A stretch of DNA of 64,000 nt. It comes from Caulobacter sp. (GTDB taxonomy: Bacteria; Pseudomonadota; Alphaproteobacteria; Caulobacterales; Caulobacteraceae). The position numbers and the translations under genes are program-made. The notes below the pieces were generated by a model, which was given only the letters and a program-made list of their open reading frames with translations, was not told where the DNA came from and made no database searches. Positions 30,506 through 41,283 of this stretch are shown piece by piece; positions within the stretch are counted from its first letter, which is position 1, and each line of letters starts with the position of its first letter. The stretch is taken from NCBI GenBank assembly GCA_021741355.1, contig JAIOXZ010000014.1:1-64000 (forward strand). Direction: 5' to 3'.

Positions 30506-30979
30506 TCAGCGCGCGAAGCGCTGGAACGCGGTCGCCACGGTTTCATAGGTTGATCGCTTGAAGGGTACGATCAGTCCCGGCGCCTCGTCGAGCCGCGCCC
30601 AGCGCCAGGCGTCGAACTCGATCTGGTGATGGGCGTCCAGTCTGATCTCGGAGTCGTCGCCCTCGAAGCGGAAGGCGAACCAGATCTGCTTCTGGCCCTT
30701 CCACTTGCCGCCGCGCGCGAGGACCTCGGGCGGGAAGTCATAGACGACCCAGTCGCCTGTCCGATCCAGCAGGGACACGGTGGTAACGCCGGTCTCTTCA
30801 TCGAGCTCGCGCAGGGCGGCCTCGTGCAGGTCCTCTCCGGGATCGACGCCGCCCTGCGGGAACTGCCAGTTCCACGGCGCGGGAGTGTGGGTGCGGCGGC
30901 CGAGCCAGACCAGGCCCTCGGTGTTGAACAGCACGACGCCGACGTTCGGCCGATGCCTGGGATAGTCGTCGGTCTTCAC
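30506..30979 (-). CDS. rppH: RNA pyrophosphohydrolase
   Basis: The Nudix hydrolase removes pyrophosphate from the 5' end of mRNA, starting decay. The Nudix box GGVDPGEDLHEAALRELDEETGV is intact, and the preceding WQFPQGG is the RppH-specific sequence. The length, 157 residues, is normal. Its ATG overlaps the stop of the upstream deacetylase gene (ATGA). It is the last gene of the long minus-strand cluster. Confidence 0.94.
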   Translation of the reverse strand: MKTDDYPRHRPNVGVVLFNTEGLVWLGRRTHTPAPWNWQFPQGGVDPGEDLHEAALRELDEETGVTTVSLLDRTGDWVVYDFPPEVLARGGKWKGQKQIWFAFRFEGDDSEIRLDAHHQIEFDAWRWARLDEAPGLIVPFKRSTYETVATAFQRFAR

Positions 30980-32160
30980 TTGCGGGCCAGGGCCGAGGCC
31001 GGGGCCAGCTGGAAGCCGCGGGCCGCCAGGCCCCGCGCCCAGATGGCGGCCTGGTCGACCGTCACCGGATAGGCGAAGCCCGAGCCCAGCGCCTGACCAC
31101 GCGTCCGGGCGGCGGCCTCAAGCGCGGCGAGCTGCTGGTTGATGGCGTCGGCGGACAGGTCGTCGTCGATCACGCGATTGGCGGAGGCGCGCAGTGGTCC
31201 CGCGCCCTTTCCGGCCGCGGCGCCGTCATCGATGAACGCCAGGCCCCGGGCCTTCAGCGCGCCGGAGAAGGCCGTCATGGCCCCGGGCGTCGCGACGAAG
31301 CGCGAACCGAGATAGTTGGTCAGGCCGAAATAGCCGGTGGCCCGCGACAGCAGCCACTCCAGCTTGCGCACCGTCTCCGGCGGGGCGCTGGCGGCGAGCA
31401 GGGTCATCGGGCCGGGGTCGTTGGACGGATAGTCGGTCGGTTCCATCGGCGCTTCGAGCAGCACCTCATGGCCGTTGGCGCGCGCCAGGTCGATCCAGCC
31501 CTGAAGGCCCTCGGCATAGGGGGCGAATGACAGGGTGATCTCGGGCGGCAGGGTCTCGATGGCCCTGCGGGTGAGGGCGGCGTTGAGGCCGAGCCCCCTG
31601 ACCACCAGCGCCGCGCGCGGCTTGCCGTTGGCTGTGAACGGGCGGGCGTAGGCTTCGGCCGGCGTGCGGCCGCCCGCGCCGATGATCGGCAGCGGCGCGC
31701 CGCCGGGTCCCGGTTCGGTCAGGCCGGCGAGGGGCGAAGCGGGCAGGGCCGCAGCCGGCGCGTCGGTGCTGTCGCCACCTTCCGGAAGGGTGATGAAGGC
31801 GGAACCCGCGATCGGCCCGGCCTCGGCGATCTGGATCGGACCCTCCGACAGGTCATAGACGCCCGTGGTCAGGGGCGCTTCGGCGGATTCGGGCGCGAGC
31901 GCCTCACGCCAGCCCGGCACCGCCGCGCCGCTGGCGGCGGCCTGGGCCAGGGATATGCGCACGCTCGGCGCGCCGGCCTTCGGATCGCTGGTGATCGCCA
32001 CCAGCGTCGCCAGGGTCAGCACGAACAGGAAACCCGCTCCGCCCGCGCTGATCCAGGGGTTCTGGATCGCTGTCAGGGCGGCGGCGCGTGCGGAGGCGAA
32101 CCGGCCGGACCCGGCGGCGTTGCTCACGGCATAGGCGGGGGCTGGCTTCTTCGAGAACAT
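30976..32160 (-). CDS. Divergent polysaccharide deacetylase (YibQ/DUF610)
   Basis: The start at ATG 32160 gives 394 residues. One membrane helix (FLFVLTLATLVAITS) is followed by a Pro/Ala-rich linker and a divergent NodB-fold domain (RAALVVRGLGLNAALTRRAIETLPPEITLSFAPYAEGLQ; EVLLEAPMEPTDYP; LGSRFVATPGAM). The family usually sits beside envC and ctpA, as here. It is thought to be an envelope protein, and the substrate is unknown. The catalytic metal-site residues of true deacetylases are not obvious. Confidence 0.85.
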   Translation of the reverse strand: MFSKKPAPAYAVSNAAGSGRFASARAAALTAIQNPWISAGGAGFLFVLTLATLVAITSDPKAGAPSVRISLAQAAASGAAVPGWREALAPESAEAPLTTGVYDLSEGPIQIAEAGPIAGSAFITLPEGGDSTDAPAAALPASPLAGLTEPGPGGAPLPIIGAGGRTPAEAYARPFTANGKPRAALVVRGLGLNAALTRRAIETLPPEITLSFAPYAEGLQGWIDLARANGHEVLLEAPMEPTDYPSNDPGPMTLLAASAPPETVRKLEWLLSRATGYFGLTNYLGSRFVATPGAMTAFSGALKARGLAFIDDGAAAGKGAGPLRASANRVIDDDLSADAINQQLAALEAAARTRGQALGSGFAYPVTVDQAAIWARGLAARGFQLAPASALARK

Positions 32161-32216
32161 GATCGGGTGACGGAAACTGAGCCCCGCCACCCTCGCCGGT
32201 TATGGTTAATGAAGCC

Positions 32217-33650
32217 CTATTTCGGCTTGCTGTCAGAGGCCGCCGGCGGGATCACGCGGCCATCCACGACCGAGGCCACGCGCGGGGCCGGCTTGGGCAG
32301 CTTGGGCGTTGCGGCGACCGAGCCATAGCGCAGCACATCCAGCGCCCGCTGCAGCTGGAAGTCGCAGCGCAGCTCGAGCGTATTCGACGGCGGGCGCTTC
32401 TTGCAGCCCTCCTCGTCGAAGGTCATCGGCGGCGCCTCGGCGGGGGCGTGGGCTCCGCGACGCACCGCGCCGGACTCGGAGTCGAGCGCGCCGCGCAGGG
32501 AGGCTTCACTGAACTGGAACGAGCGGGTGGCGATCAGTTCGGCCTGTTCACGGCTCGAGGCGACCTCGAGGTTCGGCTCGATGCCGGTGCGCTGGATCGA
32601 GCGGCCCGAGGGGGTGAAGTAGCGCGCCGTCGTCAGCTTGAGCGCGCCATCGGCGCCGCCGCGCAGCGGGATCACGGTCTGGACCGAGCCCTTGCCGAAG
32701 CTGGTCAGTCCGACGACCTCGGCGCGCTTGCGGTCCTGCAGGGCGCCGGCGACGATCTCCGCGGCCGAGGCCGAGCCGGAGTTCACCAGCACCACGACCG
32801 GCAGGCCGTTCAGCATGTCGCCCGCACGGGCGTTGTAGCGTTCGATATCGCGCGGATCACGGCCACGCTGGCTGACCACTTCGCCGCCGTCGAGGAACAC
32901 GTCCGAGACGCCGACCGCCTGGTCGAGCAGGCCGCCCGGATTGTTGCGCAGGTCGAAGACCAGGCCCTTCATCTTCGGGTTCTGGGTCTGCAGCAGACGG
33001 ATCGCCGCGACGACTTCGTCGGTGGCCTTCTCGTTGAAGCCCGACAGCCGGACATAGCCGTAGTCGCCTTCCATGCGGGCGGTGACCGACTTGGGCTTGA
33101 TGACTTCGCGGATCAGGGTGACGTCGAAGCCGTCGGTCTTCTCGCGGGCGATGGTCAGGGTGACCTTCTCGCCGGCCGGGCCGCGCATCAGCTTGACGGC
33201 CTCGTTGGTCGGCAGACCCACGACGCTCTCGCCGTTGACCGCTGTGATGTAGTCACCCGGCTGCAGACCGGCGCGCGACGCGGGCGTGCCGTCCATCGGG
33301 GAGATGATCTTGACCACCCCGTCTTCGCTGGTGATCTCGATGCCCAGGCCGCCGTATTCGCCGCGGGTTGAGTCCTGCATGTCCTCAAAGCTCGCCGGAG
33401 CGAGGTAGCCGGAGTGCGGGTCCAGCGACGAGACCATGCCTCCGAGCGCGGCCTCGATCAGTTTTCGGTCGTCGACCTCGACGACATACTGGTTCTGGAC
33501 GATGTCGAGGACGTCGCCGAACAGCTCGAGCATCTTGTACGTCTGGGCCCGCGGCTGGGCCGTGGCCTCCGCCTTCTGGCCGACGTAGGCCATCGATCCG
33601 GCGCCGAGAACAAAGGCGCAAGCGCCGATCAGGAGGTTCTTCTTCAACAT
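32217..33650 (-). CDS. ctpA: Carboxy-terminal processing protease (S41)
   Basis: The 477-residue periplasmic serine protease has a signal sequence (LIGACAFVLGAGSMAYVG), a PDZ domain (about residues 98-170) and a catalytic core with the serine in VNSGSASAAEI (near 291-297) and lysine in SFGKGSVQ (K320). C-terminal proteases of this kind degrade or mature envelope and cell-wall enzymes. The extended tail to residue 477 is low-complexity. It lies in the run envC-ctpA-deacetylase-rppH. Confidence 0.95.
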   Translation of the reverse strand: MLKKNLLIGACAFVLGAGSMAYVGQKAEATAQPRAQTYKMLELFGDVLDIVQNQYVVEVDDRKLIEAALGGMVSSLDPHSGYLAPASFEDMQDSTRGEYGGLGIEITSEDGVVKIISPMDGTPASRAGLQPGDYITAVNGESVVGLPTNEAVKLMRGPAGEKVTLTIAREKTDGFDVTLIREVIKPKSVTARMEGDYGYVRLSGFNEKATDEVVAAIRLLQTQNPKMKGLVFDLRNNPGGLLDQAVGVSDVFLDGGEVVSQRGRDPRDIERYNARAGDMLNGLPVVVLVNSGSASAAEIVAGALQDRKRAEVVGLTSFGKGSVQTVIPLRGGADGALKLTTARYFTPSGRSIQRTGIEPNLEVASSREQAELIATRSFQFSEASLRGALDSESGAVRRGAHAPAEAPPMTFDEEGCKKRPPSNTLELRCDFQLQRALDVLRYGSVAATPKLPKPAPRVASVVDGRVIPPAASDSKPK

Positions 33651-33728
33651 AGCCTGGCTGGAGGCTCCCTGTGCGGCCCTACGCGCCGCGTGATGACTTA
33701 AAGCCCCGCGAGAGGCCGAAATTGTGTC

Positions 33729-34826
33729 CTACCCCGGCGTTGCCGATGCAACTCCGGCGCCGTTCGTCCTGAGCCAGGGCGCCGGATCGACCGGTGTCCC
33801 CGAACGCCTGAGCTCCAGATAGAGCTCCGGCTCTCCATTCCCCGTTCCGCCGCCCCTCGCCATGCGTCCGATCGGCGCGCCGGCGGCGATGGTCTGACCC
33901 GGGGCCACCGTAACCTCCCCGAGCCCGGCAAGCACCAGATGATAGGCCCCGCTTGTCCGGACAATGAGAATGACGCCCCAGCCTGTCACCGGCCCAGCGA
34001 ATTCAACCAAGCCTTGAGCCGGACTGGCCACGGCGGCGCCGGCCTTGAGCCGGAACGAGACCCCCTCGGCGGCCCCGCCGAAGTCGCGAACCTGTGTCGC
34101 CCCGACGGGACGCAACAGGCGGCCCGGCCCGCTGTCAGGGCCGGTCAGACGGGGGAAGCTGTCGGCCAGCTGTCCCGGACTGCCCACCGCGCGACCGGCG
34201 GCGACAGCCTCATCGCTGAACTGGCGCTCGATCTCGGCCTGGCGGGTCAGCAGTCTCTCGACATCGCCCCGGCGGTCGGCGGCGAGGCTCTCTGTGGTGA
34301 ACAGGGTCTCGTTGGCGGCGGCCGCCTGACGGCGCAGGCCGGCGATTTCGCGCGCCTCGGCGCCATAGGCGCGGGCGCGGCGTTCCAGCGCCGGCGTCAT
34401 GGCGCGGATCAGGATGGCGGCCCGCACGGCATCGCGGGCGTCCTCGGGCCGAACCAGGAGCGCCGGCGGCGGCTCGCGGCGGAACAGTTGCAGGGCGCCC
34501 AGAAGCCGCGCCAGCCGGTTGCGGTCACGGCCCAGCTCGGCGGTCAGCGAGGTTTCGCGCACATTCAGCATCTGCAGCCGCGCGCGGGCGTTGGCGACGT
34601 CGCGACCGCTCTGGGCCTGACGGGACGCCAGCCGGCGAAGCTCCTCGCGGAGGGTCTCGATCTGGCGGCGGGCCTCGGCGCTTCCGGAAGCGCCGGCGGC
34701 GCCCGGCTGCACCGCATAGACCTCCATCAGCCGGGGCGAGGGGGCGTCAGCCGGCTCCTGCGCCGCGCTGCGGGCGGCGACGGCGCAGAGGGTGATGACG
34801 GCAAGGGTGGCCAGGCGGCGACGCAT
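33729..34826 (-). CDS. EnvC-like murein hydrolase activator with degenerate LytM domain
   Basis: The 365 residues comprise a signal peptide, a long coiled coil (about residues 50-215) and a C-terminal LytM/M23 fold. The metal residues HxxxD and HxH of active M23 peptidases are missing; the strand reads LYLEL where HxH would be, and GAYHLVLAGLGE remains. This fits an activator of amidases rather than a hydrolase. The neighbourhood (rlmH upstream, ctpA downstream) is the standard place for envC. Confidence 0.88.
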   Translation of the reverse strand: MRRRLATLAVITLCAVAARSAAQEPADAPSPRLMEVYAVQPGAAGASGSAEARRQIETLREELRRLASRQAQSGRDVANARARLQMLNVRETSLTAELGRDRNRLARLLGALQLFRREPPPALLVRPEDARDAVRAAILIRAMTPALERRARAYGAEAREIAGLRRQAAAANETLFTTESLAADRRGDVERLLTRQAEIERQFSDEAVAAGRAVGSPGQLADSFPRLTGPDSGPGRLLRPVGATQVRDFGGAAEGVSFRLKAGAAVASPAQGLVEFAGPVTGWGVILIVRTSGAYHLVLAGLGEVTVAPGQTIAAGAPIGRMARGGGTGNGEPELYLELRRSGTPVDPAPWLRTNGAGVASATPG

Positions 34827-34853
34827 GAAACGCTGATAGCAGACGCCGCGGCG

Positions 34854-35318
34854 TCAGTCGCGGTGGTAGGGGCTTCCGGCGAGGATCGTGACGGCGCGAT
34901 AGACCTGCTCGGCCAGCATCGCGCGGGCCAGGGCGTGCGGCCAGGTCTGTGGTCCGAACGCCAGCTTCGCGTCGGCGGCGGCGAGGATCGACGGGTCCAG
35001 GCCGTCCGCGCCGCCGATCAGGAACACCAGCCGCCGTACGCCGTCGTCCCGCAGCCGGCCGATCTGGCCGGCGAAGTCCCGGGACGGCCGCACCGCGCCA
35101 TGTTCGTCGCAGGCGATGACGTGTGCGTCCTTCAGGTGCGGCAGCAGAACCTCGGCCTCGGCGGCCTTGCCCGGCTTGCGCGCCTCGACCTCGAGGATCT
35201 CCACCGGGCCGAGACCGAGCGAGCGGCCGCTGGCGGTGGCGCGTTCGACATAGTCCTTCGCCAGAAGCGCCTCGGGGGCGCGGCCCAGCCTGCCGATGGT
35301 GAGGATGGTGATCTTCAT
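34854..35318 (-). CDS. rlmH: 23S rRNA (pseudouridine1915-N3)-methyltransferase
   Basis: This SPOUT methyltransferase modifies helix 69 of 23S rRNA. The 154 residues carry the knot motifs VFLIGGADGLDPS and LAEQVYRAVTILAGSPYHRD, the expected C-terminus. Signature and length are normal. It is separated from rsfS by a palindromic repeat, although the pair is usually adjacent. Confidence 0.95.
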   Translation of the reverse strand: MKITILTIGRLGRAPEALLAKDYVERATASGRSLGLGPVEILEVEARKPGKAAEAEVLLPHLKDAHVIACDEHGAVRPSRDFAGQIGRLRDDGVRRLVFLIGGADGLDPSILAAADAKLAFGPQTWPHALARAMLAEQVYRAVTILAGSPYHRD

Positions 35319-35327
35319 GGGTGCGCG

Positions 35328-35421
35328 GTTCGAGACGCGATCCCGAGGGATCGCTCCTCACCATGACGAGTGTTCGTCTTCGTCATCCTGAGGAGCGAGC
35401 CTCAAGCGAGCGTCTCGAAGG
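35328..35421. repeat. Palindromic intergenic repeat, family with 38-base arm (copy 1)
   Basis: One arm ends GAGCGAGCCTCAAGCGAG followed by CGTCTCGAA. A perfect 38-base reverse complement of this arm appears at 46659-46696 in the second copy (46657). The other arm starts GTTCGAGACGCGATCC. It sits between rlmH and rsfS, splitting an otherwise tight operon. I do not see its mobilising enzyme. Confidence 0.85.
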
Positions 35422-35422
35422 A

Positions 35423-35824
35423 TCAGTTCGCCGGCGTGATGTGCGGCGAGTCGACCGCCCAGATCTTCTCGATGTTGTAGAAGCTGCGCACCTCGGGACG
35501 GAACAGGTGGACGACGACGTCGCCCGCGTCAATCAGCACCCAGTCGCAGTGCGGCAGGCCCTCGACCCGCGCCTTGCCGTGACCGGCTTCCTTGAGCGCG
35601 CGCATGACATGGTCGGCCAGCGCGCCGACATGGCGATGCGACCGGCCGGACGCCACGATCATGGAGTCAGCCATGGGGCTCTTGCCCCGCAGATCGATGT
35701 GAACGATCTCTTCCGCCTTGTCGTCATCAAGACGGCTCAAAATCAGGTCTTCGAGCGAACCGAAACTTTGTCGGGGTTCGTCGGATGAAGTCCCCGAAAG
35801 GACCTCGTGCGCCTCGGGCGCCAA
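35423..35824 (-). CDS. rsfS: Ribosome silencing factor
   Basis: The protein binds L14 and blocks 50S joining with 30S in starvation. The 133 residues contain DLRGKSPMADSMIVASGRSHRHVGALAD and DWVLIDAGDVVVHLFRPEVRSFYNIEKIW, the family core. The track start is TTG. Upstream in frame are CTG (with AGAGGAG about eight bases before) and no ATG, so the exact N-terminus is uncertain. It lies downstream of nadD, as is usual. Confidence 0.92.
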   Translation of the reverse strand: MAPEAHEVLSGTSSDEPRQSFGSLEDLILSRLDDDKAEEIVHIDLRGKSPMADSMIVASGRSHRHVGALADHVMRALKEAGHGKARVEGLPHCDWVLIDAGDVVVHLFRPEVRSFYNIEKIWAVDSPHITPAN

Positions 35825-35915
35825 CTCGCGATTCAGCGGAATGCTCCTCTATTCGCCTCGCCAAGCGGCACCCCATAGCACGTCCTGGCCCGAACGTCAG
35901 CGAATCAGTGTCGCG

Positions 35916-36578
35916 CTATGTCCCGGGAGTCCCGCGTTGCCGGTCGCGGATCGCGGTAGAGCTGGCGAAGTTGAACGGGCCACGCAGATAGACCCAGGCC
36001 GGGGCCTTCATCGTCGCCAGCAGAGGCCCCTCGCGGGCCGGGCGCCGGGCGTGGCTGAACCGCTTGGCCGCCGGCGAGGTGCGCGCCTTGAGCGCCGCCC
36101 ACGGACGCGACACGATGGCCACCGGCAGCTCGCGCATGATCTGGGTCCAGCCGCGCCAGCGGTGGAAGCCGGCCAGGCTGTCGGCGCCCATGATCCAGAC
36201 GAAATGCACGCCGGGAAAGCGCGCCTTGAGCACCCGCACCGTATCGATCGTGTAGAGCGAGCCGATCCGGGTCTCGGCGTCGGAGATGATCATCGCCGGT
36301 CCGCCCGCGCGGGCGCGCACCCCGGCCATGCGCTCGGCCAGCGGAGCGGTGTCCTGCCGTGATTTCAGCGGGTTCTGCGGGGAGACCAGCCAGACGACGC
36401 GGTCCAGACGCAGGTTCTTCAGCGCCGTCTCGGCGACGTGGACATGGCCGTCATGCACGGGATTGAACGAGCCGCCATAGAGTCCCACCCGCATGCCGGG
36501 CTTCAGGTCGAAGCCGAGGCGCAGGGTGCGGGGCCTCCCGGCCTCAGGGACGAGTCTGGCCGGTCCCGCGAACCACAT
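35916..36578 (-). CDS. nadD: Nicotinate-nucleotide adenylyltransferase
   Basis: The enzyme converts nicotinate mononucleotide plus ATP to deamido-NAD. GGSFNPVHDGH is the nucleotidyltransferase motif, and FASSTAIRDR is the ISSTxxR-like ATP site. The track start gives 220 residues and overlaps proA by 35 bases. An internal ATG at 36494 (MRVGLYGGSFNP) would give a compact protein, so the true start is open. Confidence 0.92.
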   Translation of the reverse strand: MWFAGPARLVPEAGRPRTLRLGFDLKPGMRVGLYGGSFNPVHDGHVHVAETALKNLRLDRVVWLVSPQNPLKSRQDTAPLAERMAGVRARAGGPAMIISDAETRIGSLYTIDTVRVLKARFPGVHFVWIMGADSLAGFHRWRGWTQIMRELPVAIVSRPWAALKARTSPAAKRFSHARRPAREGPLLATMKAPAWVYLRGPFNFASSTAIRDRQRGTPGT

Positions 36579-37818
36579 ACTTGTACGTTGTCAATTGCTC
36601 GGCCCCGACCGGACCGCGGGCGTGAAGTTTGTCAGTGGCGATGCCGATCTCGGCGCCGAAGCCGAACTCGCCGCCGTCGGCGAACTGGGTCGAGGCGTTG
36701 ACCAGCACGATGGCCGAGTCGACCAGGGCGATGAACCGCTCCGCCGCCGCGGCGTCCTCGGTGACGATGGCATCGGTATGGCCCGAGCCGCAGGCGGCGA
36801 TATGGGCGGCGGCGCCTTCGACTCCATCGACTACGGCCACGTTGAGGATCGGCGCCAGGTGTTCGGTGGTCCAGTCGTCGCTGGAGGCCTGTTTCATCGT
36901 CGGTTCGATGGCCCGGGCGGCGGCGTCGCCGCGCATCTCGCAGCGTTCGCGGATCAGGGCGTCGGCGATCGGGGGCAGCAGCCGTTCGGCCGCCGCGCGG
37001 TCGATCAGCAGCGTCTCGGCCGAGCCGCAGACCGAGACCCGGCGCAGCTTGGCGTTGACGACGATGTCGCGGGCCTTGGCGATGTCCGCGTCCGCGTGGA
37101 CGAACACGTGGCAGAGCCCTTCGAGATGGCCCAGCACCGGCGCCCGCGCCTCCGCCTGCACCCGGGCGACCAGGCTCTTGCCGCCACGCGGGATGATCAG
37201 GTCGATGTGCCGGTCGAGGCCCGACAGGATCGCGCCCACGGCCGCGCGGTCGGTCGTGCGGACCTGCTGGATACAGCTGGCGGGCAGGCCGGCCTTCACC
37301 AGCCCCTTCACCATCGCCGCATGCAGGGCGAGGTTGCTGCGCAGGCATTCGGAGCCGCCGCGCAGGATCGCCGCGTTGCCCGAGCGGATGCACAGGGCCG
37401 CCGCGTCGGCGGTCACGTTCGGGCGGCTCTCGTAGATGATGGCGATCACGCCGATCGGGGTGCGGACGCGGGCGATGTCCAGGCCGTTGGGCCGGATCCA
37501 GCGGGCGATCTCCGCGTCGAGCGGGTCGGGGATGGCGGCGATCTGCGCAACCGCGTCGGCGATAGCCGCGAGGCGGGCCTCGTCCAGCATCATCCGGTCG
37601 AGCATGGGCGCGGAAAGGCCGGCGGCCTTCGCTGCGGCGAAGTCGGCGGCATTGGCGGCGAGGATGGTCGCGGCGCTGTCGCGGATCGCTTCGGCGGCGG
37701 CGAGAATGGCCGTGGAGCGCTGCTGCGGCGTCGACAGACGCAGGGCGCGCGCGCCCTCGCGGGCGGCCCGACCGGTCGCCAGCATCGTCGCCTGCAGTGA
37801 TGCCCCCGCGTCGTCCAC
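36544..37818 (-). CDS. proA: Gamma-glutamyl phosphate reductase
   Basis: This is the second enzyme of proline synthesis, reducing glutamyl phosphate to the semialdehyde with NADPH. The 424 residues include VRTPIGVIAIIYESRPNVT, GNAAILRGGSE and the catalytic cysteine in RVSVCGSAETLLI. It begins 32 bases after proB, so the two are coupled and cotranscribed with nadD. Confidence 0.96.
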   Translation of the reverse strand: MDDAGASLQATMLATGRAAREGARALRLSTPQQRSTAILAAAEAIRDSAATILAANAADFAAAKAAGLSAPMLDRMMLDEARLAAIADAVAQIAAIPDPLDAEIARWIRPNGLDIARVRTPIGVIAIIYESRPNVTADAAALCIRSGNAAILRGGSECLRSNLALHAAMVKGLVKAGLPASCIQQVRTTDRAAVGAILSGLDRHIDLIIPRGGKSLVARVQAEARAPVLGHLEGLCHVFVHADADIAKARDIVVNAKLRRVSVCGSAETLLIDRAAAERLLPPIADALIRERCEMRGDAAARAIEPTMKQASSDDWTTEHLAPILNVAVVDGVEGAAAHIAACGSGHTDAIVTEDAAAAERFIALVDSAIVLVNASTQFADGGEFGFGAEIGIATDKLHARGPVGAEQLTTYKYVVRGTGQTRP

Positions 37819-37850
37819 GGATCAAAGCCCTGTTTTGCTCAGACTGAGCC

Positions 37851-38993
37851 TTAGCGGCTTTCCGGCGACCCGACCAGCGCCAGGTCATCGGCGTGGATCA
37901 GCGGGCCGGCCGTGTAGCCGAGCGCCGCCTCGATCGCGTCCGAGCGCAATCCGGCGATCTTGCGCGCGTCGGCGGCGTCGTAACGGGCGAGGCCGCGGCC
38001 GATCTCGCCGTTCGGCCCGCGCACCAGCACCGCGTCGCCCTTGCCGAAGCGGCCCTCGACCGACGTGACTCCGGCCGCCAGCAGGCTCTTGCCGCCGCGC
38101 AGGGCGGTCGCAGCGCCGGCGTCGACGGTCAGGGTCCCGGCCGGGGCCAGGGAGCCGGCGATCCAGCTCTTGTAGGCGGCGGCGGAACTGACGCCGGCCT
38201 CGATGATCGTCGCGGCGGCGCCGTCCTCGACCGCCTGCAGCGGGTCAGGGCGGCCGCCCAGGGTGATGATCGTCGCGCAGCCGGCCGCGCGGGCGATGCG
38301 GGCGGCGGCCAGCTTGGTCGCCATGCCGCCCGTACCGACGCCGGCGCCGGCGTTGGCGCCGCCGGCCATGGCCTCGATCTCCGGCGTGATCTCGCGGACC
38401 CGCTCGAGCCGCGTTGCGGACGGATTGCGGCGCGGGTCGGCGGTGTAGAGGCCGTCGATGTCGCTGAGCAGCACCAGCACATCGGCGCCGATCATCTGCG
38501 CCACGCGCGCCGCCAGGCGGTCGTTGTCGCCGTAGCGGATTTCCTCGGTGACCACCGTGTCGTTCTCGTTGACCACCGGCACGACGTTCAGGGCCAGCAA
38601 GGTGTCGACCGTGGCGCGGGCGTTCAGCCAGCGGCGGCGGACCTCGGTGTCGTCGCGGGTCAGCAGCACCTGGGCGACGGCCTGGCCGTGCGGCTCGAAG
38701 GCTTCCTCCCAGGCTCGCATCAGCAGCGACTGTCCCGCGGCGGCGGCGGCCTGCTTTTCCGGCAGGGTGAGGGCCTTGCGCTTCAGCCCGAGCCGGCGAC
38801 GGCCGAGCGCCACCGCGCCGGAGGAGACCACGAGCAGTTGCTGGCCGCGCGCGCGCAGGCGGGCGGCGTCGGCGGCGAAGGCCGCCAGCCAGGCGCGGGC
38901 GGGAAGGCCGGTGTCAGCCTCAACGACCAGGGCCGAGCCGACCTTGATCACGACCCGGCGAGCCGTCGTCAGTTCCGACGACGAGCCGGTCAT
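37851..38993 (-). CDS. proB: Glutamate 5-kinase
   Basis: The first enzyme of proline synthesis phosphorylates glutamate. The ATG at 38993 overlaps the upstream stop and gives 380 residues; the track's 39101 start is rejected. The kinase domain is clear ([39 protein letters not shown]), and a C-terminal PUA domain (about residues 280-370, [18 protein letters not shown]) completes the protein. Feedback inhibition by proline is known for the family. Confidence 0.96.
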   Translation of the reverse strand: MTGSSSELTTARRVVIKVGSALVVEADTGLPARAWLAAFAADAARLRARGQQLLVVSSGAVALGRRRLGLKRKALTLPEKQAAAAAGQSLLMRAWEEAFEPHGQAVAQVLLTRDDTEVRRRWLNARATVDTLLALNVVPVVNENDTVVTEEIRYGDNDRLAARVAQMIGADVLVLLSDIDGLYTADPRRNPSATRLERVREITPEIEAMAGGANAGAGVGTGGMATKLAAARIARAAGCATIITLGGRPDPLQAVEDGAAATIIEAGVSSAAAYKSWIAGSLAPAGTLTVDAGAATALRGGKSLLAAGVTSVEGRFGKGDAVLVRGPNGEIGRGLARYDAADARKIAGLRSDAIEAALGYTAGPLIHADDLALVGSPESR

Positions 38994-39451
38994 CAGGGCG
39001 CCTTCAGCAGGTCGACGAAGCCGCGGCAGACCTCCGGCGCGCCGGTTACGGCCCAGGCCTTGACGATGCCGGCCGTGTCGAACGCCATGGCGAGGCGGCA
39101 CTGCAGGGGATCAGCACGCAGGCAGCGCATCGCGCCGCTGGCCGGATCCACGCCGCAGTTCATCTCCTGCTGGACGTTGATCATCCAGAACACGACCTCG
39201 CCATCGCTGGCCTTCCGAGTCCCGGCCGAGAAGCCGAGCTTGCCGCGCAGCCGGTTGCCGGACTTGCCGCGATAGGGCTCGATCAGGGCGTTGATCTCGG
39301 CGGTGACCGGATTGACCGGGGCGACCGCCGGGGCGGCCGGAGTCGCTGCCACAGCGGGCGCGGTCGCTGCGGGAGCCGGTGCGGGCGGCGCGGCCGCGAC
39401 GGGCGCTTCGGCGAACAGCAGCATCAGGACAGCGATCATCGGACTGAGCAT
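38993..39451 (-). CDS. Secreted protein of unknown function between obgE and proB
   Basis: ATG 39451 follows CTAGGAG, which overlaps the obgE stop, and gives 152 residues. The N-terminus is a signal peptide ([21 protein letters not shown]) followed by an Ala/Pro linker. The mature domain has two cysteine pairs ([27 protein letters not shown]). The gene is tightly packed in the obgE-proBA operon. I do not recognise the family. Confidence 0.68.
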   Translation of the reverse strand: MLSPMIAVLMLLFAEAPVAAAPPAPAPAATAPAVAATPAAPAVAPVNPVTAEINALIEPYRGKSGNRLRGKLGFSAGTRKASDGEVVFWMINVQQEMNCGVDPASGAMRCLRADPLQCRLAMAFDTAGIVKAWAVTGAPEVCRGFVDLLKAP

Positions 39452-39461
39452 GCTGGCGCTC

Positions 39462-40574
<1,113 letters not shown>

Positions 40575-40642
40575 TCAGGCCGGTCGCAAAGATGCCAGGA
40601 TCGCCGCATACCAGCGCTATCGAGACCCTGGGGAAGGACCGG

Positions 40643-41275
40643 ATGCGCACCCTGCTGAGACTGCTTGTCGGGCTGACGGCCCTGATGCTGCTGCCGGCAG
40701 CCTCGATGGCGGCCCGACCGGCCGTACGCGCCGACGACATGACGCTGGGCAATGCGAAGGCGAAGGTCGTGGTGGTGGAATACGCCTCGCTCAGCTGCCC
40801 GCACTGCGCGAAGTTCCACAACGACGTCTTCCCGGCCTTCCGCAAGAAGTACATCGACACCGGCAAGGTGCAGTTCGTCTATCGCGAATACATCACCGGC
40901 CCGGCCGAGATCGCCGTGCCGGCGACCATGCTGGCCCGCTGCGCCGGCAAGGACCGCTATTTCCAGGTGATCAGCCGGGTCTTCGCCACCCAGGATGAGA
41001 TGTACCGGGGCGGCACGGTCCGCGGCGTTCACGAGATCCTGCGGCGAGAGGCGGCGGCTCTTGGGATCGACGCGGCGGCCTATGAGGCCTGCATCAGCGA
41101 CGAGGCGGCGTTCGAGGCGCTGAAGGTCCGCCTCACCCGCGCCGACGAGGTCGACAAGGTCACCGGCACGCCGACGTTCGACGTCAACGGCGTGCGGGTG
41201 GAGCCCCCGCTGGGCAAGGAGATCGATCTGGCCATCCTCGACGCCGCCATCGCCGCGGCGCTGAAGCGGAAGTAG
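40643..41275 (+). CDS. DsbA-family thioredoxin-like thiol oxidoreductase
   Basis: From ATG 40643 (GGAAGGA upstream) the protein has 210 residues with a signal peptide (LVGLTALMLLPAASMAA) and an active-site CPHC (C52-C55). A helical insertion follows, and the cis-proline loop is TGTPTFDVNG. The fold is the DsbA/Thioredoxin_4 type. It oxidises or isomerises disulfides in the periplasm. It stands alone between obgE and a GNAT gene, on the opposite strand. Confidence 0.87.
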   Translation: MRTLLRLLVGLTALMLLPAASMAARPAVRADDMTLGNAKAKVVVVEYASLSCPHCAKFHNDVFPAFRKKYIDTGKVQFVYREYITGPAEIAVPATMLARCAGKDRYFQVISRVFATQDEMYRGGTVRGVHEILRREAAALGIDAAAYEACISDEAAFEALKVRLTRADEVDKVTGTPTFDVNGVRVEPPLGKEIDLAILDAAIAAALKRK

Positions 41276-41283
41276 GCGGGCGG

